Assembly: GCA_946482045.1 (NCBI GenBank)
Contig: CAMLPZ010000130.1
Span: 1-11,298, forward strand
Reading direction: 5' to 3'
From: an uncultured Asticcacaulis sp.
GTDB taxonomy: Bacteria; Pseudomonadota; Alphaproteobacteria; Caulobacterales; Caulobacteraceae
DNA: 11,298 bases
Under the pieces are notes generated by a model that searched no databases, was not told the origin of the DNA, and worked only from the letters and a program-made list of their open reading frames with translations. Shown one piece after another: positions 1 to 7,058 of this stretch; within the stretch, counting starts at the first letter, position 1, and each line of letters starts with the position of its first letter. Position numbers and translations under genes: made by a program.

Positions 1-1739
1 AGGCCCGAATGCGTCCGCCGCGCCAGCATGGCTTCGAACAGGTCGCGCGCCTCTTCCGTCCGGCCCATCATGTGGAGGGCCTCGATGTACCAGAAGGTGC
101 AGAAGTTGAACGCCGTCTCCGGCTCGCCGAAATCGTCCGGCTCGACATAGCGGTAGAGATTGTCGCCACGGCGCAACTGGCGCTCGACCTCGGCGAAGGT
201 GGCCACGCAGCGCGGATCGTCTGCCGGCAGGAAACCGAGCTCGAACAGCTGCAACAGGCTGGCATCGACCTCCTCGCCGCCGAACGAACCGGCGAAATAG
301 CCTTTTTCCGCGTTCCACGCCCGCTCCTCGATGGCGCGGCGGATGGTGTTGGCGCGCTCGACCCAGTACATCGTCCGCTCGACCAGCCCCAGTGACGACG
401 CGGCATTGGCCAGCCGGTCGCACGCCGCCCAGCACAGCAGCGCCGAATAGGTGTGGACGCGGGCAATGGTGCGGAACTCCCACAGACCGGCGTCGGGCTT
501 GTCGTACATGGCAAAGGCGCGCTCACCGACCTTTTCCAAAGCATGAAAATCTTCAACGCTGCCCTGGTGCAGGAAGCGCTGGTCAAAGAAGGACTGGGTG
601 AGCGGCAGGACCATCTGACCGTAGACGTCGTGCTGGAAGTGTTCATAGGCCTGATTGCCGATACGCACCGGTCCCATGCCGCGATAGCCGTTCATGCCGG
701 GCGCCAGGCGCTCAAACAATTCGGGTTCAAGGCTGACGCTGTAAAGCGGCTGGACGTGGCCACCCGCCGACCGGTCTGTCAGATTGCGCAGATAAACCAG
801 ATAGGATTCCAGCATGTCGGCGCAGCCCAGGCGATTGAGCGCGCGCACGACGTAATAAGCGTCCCTGATCCAGCAGTAGCGGTAATCCCAGTTGCGCTCG
901 GTCCCTGGCGCTTCGGGAACCGAGGTCGTCAATGCCGCGACGATAGCGCCGGTTTCCTCGAAGGAACACAGCTTGAGCGCGATGGCGGCGCGGATGACGG
1001 CGCCTTGCCATTCCAGCGGCAGATAAAGGGTTCGCACCCAGCTCTGCCAGTAGGCGGTTGTCGCGCGCAGCATATGCTCTGCGTCGTTCAGCACATCGGC
1101 CGGATAGGACTCGTCGAGGCCGAGGTGGAAGGCCAATGGTCCTTCGAGGCGGAAGGTCTGGCAATCCCGCAAGTAGGTCAGCGGCGCATTAGTCGTCAGC
1201 CGCATGGCCACGGCGCCGCAATCGTAGCGGATATGGCTGGAACCTGTCGTTTCACGTGCCAGATCGCTGCCCCAGTTTCCGGTCGGCTTGATGCAGACGC
1301 GGATGCGCGGTGTGCCCGACAGCGGCCGCACCAACCGGTAGAAGGCCCACGGCCGGAAGGTCCGGCCCATCTGGTGGAAGCGCGGCGCGAAGTCGACGAC
1401 TTCCAGGCTGCCGCCCTTGGAATCGGTCAGGACCGTGCGTAGGCAGGCCGTATTGCGGATATAGTCCTGTTCGATCGCCACCTGGTCTTCGATTTCGATG
1501 GCCCACAGACCCGCCTCGTCCGGGCCCGCCGACGGGCTGAGCAGGCTGGAAAAAACCGGTTCACCATCGACACGCGGGCAGCATGCCCAGACAAAGCATC
1601 CCCGCCGGTCTATCAGCGCCGCTGCCGCGCAGTTTCCAATCGGCGCCAGGTCGAGATCGTGCTGGGGGGCTGCGGACGAAGCGTCAGTGGCCGCTTGTGA
1701 GACCAGGTCCGGTTGGAGGTCAGGACGGCTATCCGGCAT
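1..1739 (-). CDS. Glycoside hydrolase family 15 protein (glucoamylase or trehalase-like), 3' end beyond left edge
   Basis: I translated this minus-strand frame by hand. It is open from an ATG at 1739-1737 to the window edge, about 580 codons with no stop. GH15 hallmarks appear in order: the N-terminal IGNCAAAALIDRRG and VWACCPRVDGEP; NWDYRYCWIRDA near residue 283; HDVYGQMVL near 370; GLWEFR near 418, whose Glu421 fits the family's catalytic acid; DASLLQLFELGFLP; and ETAFNFCTFWYIEAL near 541, likely holding the catalytic base. Family members usually run somewhat over 600 residues, so only a short C-terminal piece should be missing. GGGAG lies about 6 nt before the ATG and supports this start. 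No signal peptide is visible, so the enzyme is probably cytoplasmic. GH15 enzymes release glucose from alpha-glucans or, in some bacteria, cleave trehalose. Divergence from otsBA makes a role in trehalose or storage-glucan turnover likely, but the substrate cannot be read from sequence. The usual YGE motif is YGQ here. Confidence 0.93.
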   Translation of the reverse strand, partial: MPDSRPDLQPDLVSQAATDASSAAPQHDLDLAPIGNCAAAALIDRRGCFVWACCPRVDGEPVFSSLLSPSAGPDEAGLWAIEIEDQVAIEQDYIRNTACLRTVLTDSKGGSLEVVDFAPRFHQMGRTFRPWAFYRLVRPLSGTPRIRVCIKPTGNWGSDLARETTGSSHIRYDCGAVAMRLTTNAPLTYLRDCQTFRLEGPLAFHLGLDESYPADVLNDAEHMLRATTAYWQSWVRTLYLPLEWQGAVIRAAIALKLCSFEETGAIVAALTTSVPEAPGTERNWDYRYCWIRDAYYVVRALNRLGCADMLESYLVYLRNLTDRSAGGHVQPLYSVSLEPELFERLAPGMNGYRGMGPVRIGNQAYEHFQHDVYGQMVLPLTQSFFDQRFLHQGSVEDFHALEKVGERAFAMYDKPDAGLWEFRTIARVHTYSALLCWAACDRLANAASSLGLVERTMYWVERANTIRRAIEERAWNAEKGYFAGSFGGEEVDASLLQLFELGFLPADDPRCVATFAEVERQLRRGDNLYRYVEPDDFGEPETAFNFCTFWYIEALHMMGRTEEARDLFEAMLARRTHSG

Positions 1740-2056
1740 AAAAATCTCCCTTAGAAGCAAAACATTACTATCACGGCGGACACCCTAGGCGAGTTCACAA
1801 AAATTTGCAGTCATAATCACAGAAGCGAGAGATTCCGTAAAAATACATATAAGGCCGTAGACACCATGATTATCATTTAATAACGTAAACAACGCGCACA
1901 TTGCGCCTTACTGATTTCTTATTTTTTCAATTACTTTAGAATAACTAAAATTTATCTATGCATTTTCTGTATTTATTCCTCCAATAACAGGGAATATCAG
2001 TTTTTGCACGTATGAAGGTGTGGGGCGCGTAGCGTACACAAGAGGAGGCTGAGGTT
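1740..2056. promoter_or_regulatory. AT-rich divergent intergenic region between the GH15 gene and the otsBA transcript
   Basis: These 317 bases hold no convincing gene except the leader frame that starts just after them. Base composition drops sharply: 1921-1980 has only 11 G or C in 60, against a high-GC background. Promoters for both divergent units must lie here or nearby, but I cannot fix any one confidently. An ATGAT-T-ATCAT inverted repeat sits at 1866-1876. A search by eye for the alphaproteobacterial general-stress (EcfG-type) pattern, GGAAC and CGTT about 16-17 nt apart, found no good match on either strand. Confidence 0.6.
2043..2048 (+). promoter_or_regulatory. Strong Shine-Dalgarno (AGGAGG) of the otsB leader frame
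   Basis: AGGAGG is followed by 8 nt and then the ATG at 2057. This is the best ribosome binding site in the otsBA region. It points to the short leader frame, not to otsB, whose candidate ATGs at 2086 and 2104 lie 37 and 55 nt farther on without a comparable site. Confidence 0.7.
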
Positions 2057-2107
2057 ATGACTGGATACATATTGCACCCGAACCGATGGGCGTGGTGCGG
2101 CGCATGA
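2057..2107 (+). CDS. Putative 16-residue leader peptide overlapping the otsB start
   Basis: The frame reads MTGYILHPNRWAWCGA and stops at TGA 2105-2107. It has a near-ideal Shine-Dalgarno (AGGAGG, 8 nt spacing). Its stop overlaps the proposed otsB start as ATGA at 2104-2107, a classic arrangement for translational coupling by re-initiation. The peptide has two Trp in RWAWC and no membrane segment or known family. I infer that ribosomes loaded at AGGAGG translate this peptide and then re-initiate at otsB. Alternatively the frame is fortuitous and otsB starts weakly at 2086, inside it. I see no attenuator-type terminator between leader and otsB. Confidence 0.5.
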   Translation: MTGYILHPNRWAWCGA

Positions 2108-2862
2108 CCGTTGCCGATGTTACAAGACTTCGCCTCGATACTGTGTCGCTTTTTCTAGATCTCGACGGCACTTTGGCGCCGTTCGCCGCCACGCCGGACG
2201 GCGTGGGTCCGGACGGCGAGCGCAATGCCCGGCTGAAACGCGTTGTCGAAAGATTGGAGGGGCGCGTGGCGGTCATCAGCGGCCGTTCATTGTCCGACCT
2301 CGACCGCATCCTGGAAGGGGCGGTCGCCGCAGTGGCCGGCAGTCACGGTCTGGAGTTGCGCACACCGGACGCCTTGATCGCCAATGAGGCCCATCCGCAA
2401 TTGGCGCTTGCCATGGCCGAGCTTGAACAGTTCGCAGGGCAGTTCGCTGATGTCCGGATCGAAACCAAGCCGTTCAGCGTTGCCTTTCACTATCGCGGCA
2501 ACCCCGCCGTCGAGGCCATGGCCCAGGTCTTCGCCGACGACCTGGCCAGCCGCACGGGATTGAAACTGCAACGCGGAGCCATGGTCGCGGAATTTCTTAC
2601 CCCCGGCGGCGACAAGGGCCAGGCCGTGCGCGCCTTCATGGCCGAGTCGCCGTTTGCCGGCACCACGCCAATCTTTGTCGGCGACGACCTGACCGATGAG
2701 GATGGTTTTTCCGCAGCGCTTTCTTACGGCGGTTTCGGCATTCTTGTTGGTCCGCCACGCAAGACCCATGCCCGCTATCGTCTGCCCGACGAACGCGCCG
2801 TCCATGCCTGGCTGGACCAGGCCCTCAGTGAAGATGTTTTCAGTCTGGAGAGTCCCCTGTGA
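2104..2862 (+). CDS. otsB: Trehalose-6-phosphate phosphatase
   Basis: This HAD-superfamily phosphatase removes phosphate from trehalose 6-phosphate to give trehalose, the last step of the OtsA-OtsB pathway in the cytoplasm. With the ATG at 2104 it has 252 residues, a normal length. HAD motif I is FLDLDGTLAPF, with nucleophile Asp19 and acid/base Asp21. Motif II is VISGRS, followed by GSHGLELR, which is typical of this family. The conserved Lys is in GGDKGQAV (Lys171), and motif IV is VGDDLTDEDGF (Asp194, Asp195, Asp198). An in-frame ATG at 2086 would add MGVVRR. I prefer 2104 because it overlaps the leader stop as ATGA and gives the more usual N-terminus, but the choice is not certain. The gene overlaps otsA by 4 bases, so the two are co-translated. 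Confidence 0.95.
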   Translation: MTVADVTRLRLDTVSLFLDLDGTLAPFAATPDGVGPDGERNARLKRVVERLEGRVAVISGRSLSDLDRILEGAVAAVAGSHGLELRTPDALIANEAHPQLALAMAELEQFAGQFADVRIETKPFSVAFHYRGNPAVEAMAQVFADDLASRTGLKLQRGAMVAEFLTPGGDKGQAVRAFMAESPFAGTTPIFVGDDLTDEDGFSAALSYGGFGILVGPPRKTHARYRLPDERAVHAWLDQALSEDVFSLESPL

Positions 2863-4286
2863 GCCGCCTGATCGTTGTTTCCAACCGCGTCAACCCTCCC
2901 GCCGATTCCGGCGTCGGCACGGCCGGCGGCCTGGCCATGGCGCTGGCCGCGGCGCTGCGCGAAGACAAGGGCCTGTGGTTCGGCTGGTCGGGCCAGACGG
3001 TCGAACAATATACCGGCCAGATTTCGATGCAGAAGGTCGGTGGCGTCACTGTCGCCCTGCTCGACCTCGAGCCCCAGGACCAGAACGAATATTACAACGG
3101 CTATGCCAACCGCACCCTGTGGCCGCTGTTTCACTACCGTCCCGACCTGGTCAGCTATGAACGCAGCTTCGACGAAGGCTATACCCGGGTCAACCAGCGC
3201 TTCGCCGACACGCTCTTGCCACTGATCGCGCCTGACGACCTGATCTGGGTGCAGGACTATCACCTGATCCCCCTGGCGCGCGAACTGCGGGCGCGCGGGG
3301 TCACGAACCGCATCGGCTTCTTCCTGCATATACCCTGGCCCGCCCGGCGCATCCTAAGCACCCTGCCCAAGCACGCCGAACTGGTCGAATCTCTCTTCAG
3401 CTATGACCTGGTTGGCTTTCAAACCGTAGATGATCGTGAAGCTTTCGAGGACTATGTGGTCCACGACGCTTCGGCGACGCTGACGGCAAACGGCGTCATT
3501 ACCGCCTACGGCCGGTCGATCCGCGCCCGCGCCTTCCCCATCGGCATCGACGCCGCCGACTTTGCCGAGACGCTGAAAAGCGAGCGCGCCGAGTTGTTCT
3601 ACAAGGCCATGTTGAAGAGCCAGCGCGGCCGCAAGATGCTGCTCGGCGTCGACCGGCTCGACTACTCCAAGGGGCTTGAAGAGCGCTTCAACGCCTATGA
3701 CACCTTCCTGACCAACAATCCGGAAATGCAGGAACAGCTCTTCCTGCTCCAGATCGCAACAAGGTCGCGCGACGATGTTGACGCCTATCAGGACCTGCGC
3801 AACCGGCTCGACACCATTTCAGGCAAGATCAATGGCGCCCACGCCACGGTCGAATGGGTGCCGCTGCGCTACGTCAACCGCCCCTACCGGCGCGACGAAC
3901 TGGCCGGGATCTACCGCTCGGCGGATATCGGGCTGGTGACGCCGTTGCGCGACGGCATGAACCTGGTCGCCAAGGAATATGTCGCGGCCCAGGACCCAAA
4001 CAACCCCGGGGTCCTGGTCCTGTCGCAGTTCGCCGGCGCCGCCGAACAAATGCAGGACGCCCTGATTGTCAATCCGTTGAGCCGCGAGGACATTTCCGAG
4101 GCCATTCATCGCGGGCTGACCATGCCGCTCAAGGAACGCAAGCGACGCTGGGAGGCGCTTTACGACAATGTCCAGCGCTTCGATGTCGGCCGTTGGCGTG
4201 ACGATTTCGTCGCCACGCTGAAAGAGCCTGTGGCGCTGCCGGCGGAGACCGCGCAGCAGGTCGGCGGCGAACTGGAAAAGATTTAA
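2859..4286 (+). CDS. otsA: Trehalose-6-phosphate synthase (GT20)
   Basis: This enzyme joins glucose from a nucleotide sugar (UDP-glucose in the classical case) to glucose 6-phosphate, forming trehalose 6-phosphate for OtsB. It has 475 residues, the usual length for bacterial OtsA. Conserved blocks appear in order: LIVVSNRV at the N-terminus, GGLAMAL, WFGWSG, VQDYHLIPLARELR (Asp133), FFLHIPWPA (His157), GVDRLDYSKGLEERF (Arg266 and Lys271, phosphate-binding by family analogy), PLRDGMNLVAKEY (Asp365, Glu373) and the C-terminal VLSQFAGAAEQM. The start is GTG at 2859, overlapping the otsB stop as GTGA. This start puts the Rossmann-like strand LIVVSNRV at residues 3-10, as expected. Coupled translation should keep synthase and phosphatase in step. 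The order phosphatase-then-synthase also occurs in other proteobacteria. Confidence 0.97.
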   Translation: MSRLIVVSNRVNPPADSGVGTAGGLAMALAAALREDKGLWFGWSGQTVEQYTGQISMQKVGGVTVALLDLEPQDQNEYYNGYANRTLWPLFHYRPDLVSYERSFDEGYTRVNQRFADTLLPLIAPDDLIWVQDYHLIPLARELRARGVTNRIGFFLHIPWPARRILSTLPKHAELVESLFSYDLVGFQTVDDREAFEDYVVHDASATLTANGVITAYGRSIRARAFPIGIDAADFAETLKSERAELFYKAMLKSQRGRKMLLGVDRLDYSKGLEERFNAYDTFLTNNPEMQEQLFLLQIATRSRDDVDAYQDLRNRLDTISGKINGAHATVEWVPLRYVNRPYRRDELAGIYRSADIGLVTPLRDGMNLVAKEYVAAQDPNNPGVLVLSQFAGAAEQMQDALIVNPLSREDISEAIHRGLTMPLKERKRRWEALYDNVQRFDVGRWRDDFVATLKEPVALPAETAQQVGGELEKI

Positions 4287-4289
4287 GTC

Positions 4290-4320
4290 AACGGCATCGT
4301 CATGCCCCTGCCGTTGGGGC
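4290..4320 (+). terminator. Hairpin(s) after otsA, possible weak terminator
   Basis: Just after the otsA stop, GCCCC (4304-4308) pairs with GGGGC (4316-4320) over a 7-nt loop. A competing pair, AACGGC (4290-4295) with GCCGTT (4310-4315), uses part of that loop, so the two cannot form together. There is no T-run after either stem, so intrinsic termination is doubtful. The position fits the end of the otsBA transcript. Confidence 0.35.
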
Positions 4321-4373
4321 CTTAACGCGCAGCACCGGCGCGGCTAAAGACGCTGGGCCGTTATGCCAAACCG

Positions 4374-4401
4374 TTGACTTGCAAACGTTTGTGATTATCT
4401 G
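4374..4401 (+). promoter_or_regulatory. Candidate che promoter with an embedded palindromic operator
   Basis: TTGACT (4374-4379) matches a sigma-70 type -35 well. TATCTG (4396-4401), 16 nt later, is a fair -10. Between them lies the perfect 10-bp palindrome CAAACGTTTG (4382-4391). Its core resembles operators of the LacI family, with a central CG and AAACGTTT arms as in PurR sites. A repressor bound there would block polymerase. The promoter call is by eye and other start sites are possible. A further inverted repeat, GAAAT-TCAG-ATTTC, lies downstream at 4414-4427. Confidence 0.35.
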
Positions 4402-4535
4402 CACGTTTTTGGCGAAATTCAGATTTCAGTAATCATTTGCGAACCCTCTCTTAACCAAACGTCCGCAATATGGCCCCGACGGGTTGGGCGAAGTGTATCT
4501 TTCGTCCCCCCACATTCTCAATACGAGGGTACGTC

Positions 4536-7058
4536 GTGGACGACTTAATTGCTGAATTCCTGACCGAAACGGCCGAAAGCCTGGAAGTCGTCGATAGCGA
4601 ACTCGTAAGGTTCGAAGCCAACCCCAACGATCGCAAGACGCTCGACAATATTTTCCGTCTCGTGCACACGATCAAGGGCACGTGCGGCTTCCTGGGCCTT
4701 CAGCGCCTCGAAGCGGTCGCCCATGCCGGCGAAACGCTGCTGGGCCGTTTCCGCGACGGCAAGCTGGAAGTCACGCCGATCGCCGTGACGCTGGTCCTGC
4801 ATTCGATCGACCGCATCAAGGTGATCCTGGCAGGGCTGGAGCAGACCGGTAACGAGCCGGACGGTAACGACCACGACCTCATCGGACAACTTGAAGCGAT
4901 GGCCGAGGGCCATGAGGTCGATCTGACCGCCGTTCAGACCGTCGAAGTGCCAGATCGCCCTATCAACGGCGAAATCGAACCCGTCGAAATCAATGCGCCG
5001 GCCCTGGGCGTCGGCGACATCGACCCGGCCACCGGCCGCGCTCTGCGTCCGGGAGAGGTGTCGGAGGCCGACCTGCAGGCCGCCTTCGATTCAGCGGACG
5101 GTCCTGGCATGGGCCTTCAGCCCGGCGATGTCGACCCTGCCACCGGCCGCACCCTGCGCCCCGGCGAAGTTTCCGAAGCCGATCTCGAAGCCGCTTTCGC
5201 CGCCGCCGAATCGCCCGACTGGATGAACGAGCCGGTCACCGAAGTCGTCGACACCAAGCCCGAGCCTGTCACCGAAGTCGCGCCTACGCCGGCGCCGGCC
5301 GCCGTTAAGGCAACCGCACCTGCGCCCGCTACCGAACCGCTTCAGGGGTTGGGTGGGGAAGACGGCCAAGGCATCAATACAATCCAGTCGATCCGCGTGT
5401 CCGTTGATGTGCTGGAAGGCCTGATGACGCTCGTGTCGGAAATGGTCCTGACACGAAATCAACTGTTGCAGATCAGCCGGAACCGCGAGGATTCGGCCTT
5501 CGCGACGCCCTTGCAACGTCTTTCGACCCTGACCGGCGAACTCCAGGACAGCGTCATGAAGACGCGCATGCAACCCATTGGCGCCGCTTGGAAAAAGCTG
5601 CCAAGACTCGTGCGCGACCTCAGCTACGAACTGGGCAAGAAGATCGACCTCGTCATGGAAGGCGAAGGCACCGAACTCGACCGCCAGGTTCTGGAACTGA
5701 TCCGCGATCCGCTTACCCACATGGTGCGTAACTCGGCCGACCACGGCCTGGAAGGCACCCAGGAACGCATCGACATCGGCAAGCCGGCCAACGGGACGAT
5801 CAAGCTGTCGGCTTTCCATGAGGGCGGCTACATCGTCATCCGCATCGCCGATAACGGCCGCGGCCTGAACACCGGCCGCATCCGCGAGAAGATCATCGAG
5901 AAAGGCCTCGCTTCGCGCGTCGAAGTCGAAGGCATGAACGATCAGCAGATCCATCGCTTCATCTTCGCACCGGGCTTCTCGACTGCCGCCAAGGTCACCA
6001 ACCTGTCCGGCCGCGGTGTCGGCATGGACGTCGTGCGCACGAATATCGAACAGATCGGCGGCCAGATCGACCTGACCTCGCTGCCCGGTCAGGGCACGAC
6101 CTTCACCATCAAGATCCCGCTGACGCTCGCCATCGTTTCGGCGCTGATCGTCGGCGCTGGCGGTCAGAAGTTCGCCGTGCCGCAAACCTCGGTCATGGAA
6201 CTGGTCCGTACGGGCCAGAATGCTGAGCACAAGATCGAAAAAATCAATGACGCACTGGTCCTGCGCCTGCGCGAAAAACTGCTGCCACTGGTCCAGTTGG
6301 GCCCGACGCTGCAGCTCGAAGCGGCAAAGATCGAGGACCCGACCTTCGTCATGGTCATCCAGGTCGGCGAGCGCCGTTACGGCCTGGTCGTCAATGACGT
6401 CCTCGACACCGAGGAAATCGTCGTCAAGCCGCTGGCCACCATTCTGCGCGACGTCAACCTGTTTTCCGGCGCGACCATTCTGGGCGACGGCTCGGTCGTC
6501 CTGATCCTTGATCCGAATGCCATGAGCGAACGCGCCGGCAATATGCTGGAAGAGAAGCAGGAGGAAGACGCCGAAACGGTCACCGACTCCACCGAGAACG
6601 AACGCGTCGCCATGTTGCTGTTCAAGGCCGGTTCGGGCGCGCCCAAGGCGGTCGAGCTGGAGCACATCACGCGCCTGGAACACGTCGAATCTTCGCAGAT
6701 CGAAATCATGGACGGCCGCGCGGCGCTTCAGTACCGCGGCAAGCTGATGCCAATCCTGACCGTCAACGGCGACTACTCCTCGCTGGTGGCCAACCACGCC
6801 GAAGGCACGCATATCCAGCCCCTGCTGGTCCTGACCGGCGAAGGCTATGCCATCGGCCTGGCGGTCGACGAGATCGTCGATGTCGTCGAGGATCGCCTGC
6901 AAATCGAACTGTCGCCGGACCGTCCGGGCGTACGCGGCACCGCTGTCGTCGCCGGCAAGGCCTGCGAAATCCTCGACGTCAGCCACTATCATCTGCGCGG
7001 CCTGGCTGAACACCAGCGCCGCCCGCAATCCTCGAATGAAGAAAGGGCCGTCGCATGA
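4536..7058 (+). CDS. cheA: Chemotaxis histidine kinase CheA
   Basis: CheA autophosphorylates in receptor arrays and passes phosphate to CheY and CheB. I choose GTG at 4536 (840 residues): GAGGG lies 6 nt upstream, and the protein then begins MDDLIAEFLTETAESL, typical of alphaproteobacterial CheA. An ATG at 4470 is in frame but lacks such support. P1 (about 1-115) carries the phospho-acceptor His44 in FRLVHTIKGTCGFLGL. Residues 116-282 are a Pro/Glu/Ala-rich linker with two copies of a 25-residue motif and no recognisable P2. P3 dimerisation starts near 283 (SIRVSVDVLEGL). P4 has the N box MVRNSADHGLE (Asn399), the G1 box DNGRGL (439-444) and the G2 box GRGVGMD (492-498). P5 (CheW-like) covers about 535-670. 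A second, divergent CheW-like segment covers about 690-825. All kinase boxes look intact. The gene heads the che operon, and its TGA overlaps the cheW start as ATGA. Confidence 0.97.
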   Translation: MDDLIAEFLTETAESLEVVDSELVRFEANPNDRKTLDNIFRLVHTIKGTCGFLGLQRLEAVAHAGETLLGRFRDGKLEVTPIAVTLVLHSIDRIKVILAGLEQTGNEPDGNDHDLIGQLEAMAEGHEVDLTAVQTVEVPDRPINGEIEPVEINAPALGVGDIDPATGRALRPGEVSEADLQAAFDSADGPGMGLQPGDVDPATGRTLRPGEVSEADLEAAFAAAESPDWMNEPVTEVVDTKPEPVTEVAPTPAPAAVKATAPAPATEPLQGLGGEDGQGINTIQSIRVSVDVLEGLMTLVSEMVLTRNQLLQISRNREDSAFATPLQRLSTLTGELQDSVMKTRMQPIGAAWKKLPRLVRDLSYELGKKIDLVMEGEGTELDRQVLELIRDPLTHMVRNSADHGLEGTQERIDIGKPANGTIKLSAFHEGGYIVIRIADNGRGLNTGRIREKIIEKGLASRVEVEGMNDQQIHRFIFAPGFSTAAKVTNLSGRGVGMDVVRTNIEQIGGQIDLTSLPGQGTTFTIKIPLTLAIVSALIVGAGGQKFAVPQTSVMELVRTGQNAEHKIEKINDALVLRLREKLLPLVQLGPTLQLEAAKIEDPTFVMVIQVGERRYGLVVNDVLDTEEIVVKPLATILRDVNLFSGATILGDGSVVLILDPNAMSERAGNMLEEKQEEDAETVTDSTENERVAMLLFKAGSGAPKAVELEHITRLEHVESSQIEIMDGRAALQYRGKLMPILTVNGDYSSLVANHAEGTHIQPLLVLTGEGYAIGLAVDEIVDVVEDRLQIELSPDRPGVRGTAVVAGKACEILDVSHYHLRGLAEHQRRPQSSNEERAVA
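5013..5198 (+). repeat. Two copies of a 25-residue motif in the CheA linker
   Basis: Copy 1 covers CheA residues 160-184 (5013-5087) and copy 2 residues 197-221 (5124-5198), a 37-residue period. Both have the core DPATGR-x-LRPGEVSEADL-x-AAF. They differ at only 3 of 25 residues (I/V, A/T, Q/E), yet 12 further codons differ synonymously. That pattern suggests an old duplication whose protein sequence is under constraint. The copies lie where many CheA proteins carry the CheY/CheB-docking P2 domain. Confidence 0.85.

Noticed and set aside
453..1442. Plus-strand open frame of 329 codons at the left end
   Set aside because: It is the shadow of the minus-strand GH15 gene, whose conserved motifs run through the same interval.
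1977..2000. Possible EcfG-type general stress promoter (GGGAAT followed by CGTA) upstream of otsBA
   Set aside because: The spacing is about 13 nt, not 16-17, and both elements deviate from GGAAC and CGTT.
4470..4535. Upstream ATG extension of CheA (22 extra residues)
   Set aside because: There is no family similarity in the extension, while GTG at 4536 has GAGGG at 6 nt and yields the standard CheA N-terminus.
5091..7028. Long open frame of 645 codons on the minus strand
   Set aside because: It lies antisense to cheA, whose product is unmistakable. The frame is a by-product of high-GC codon bias and its translation shows no family features.
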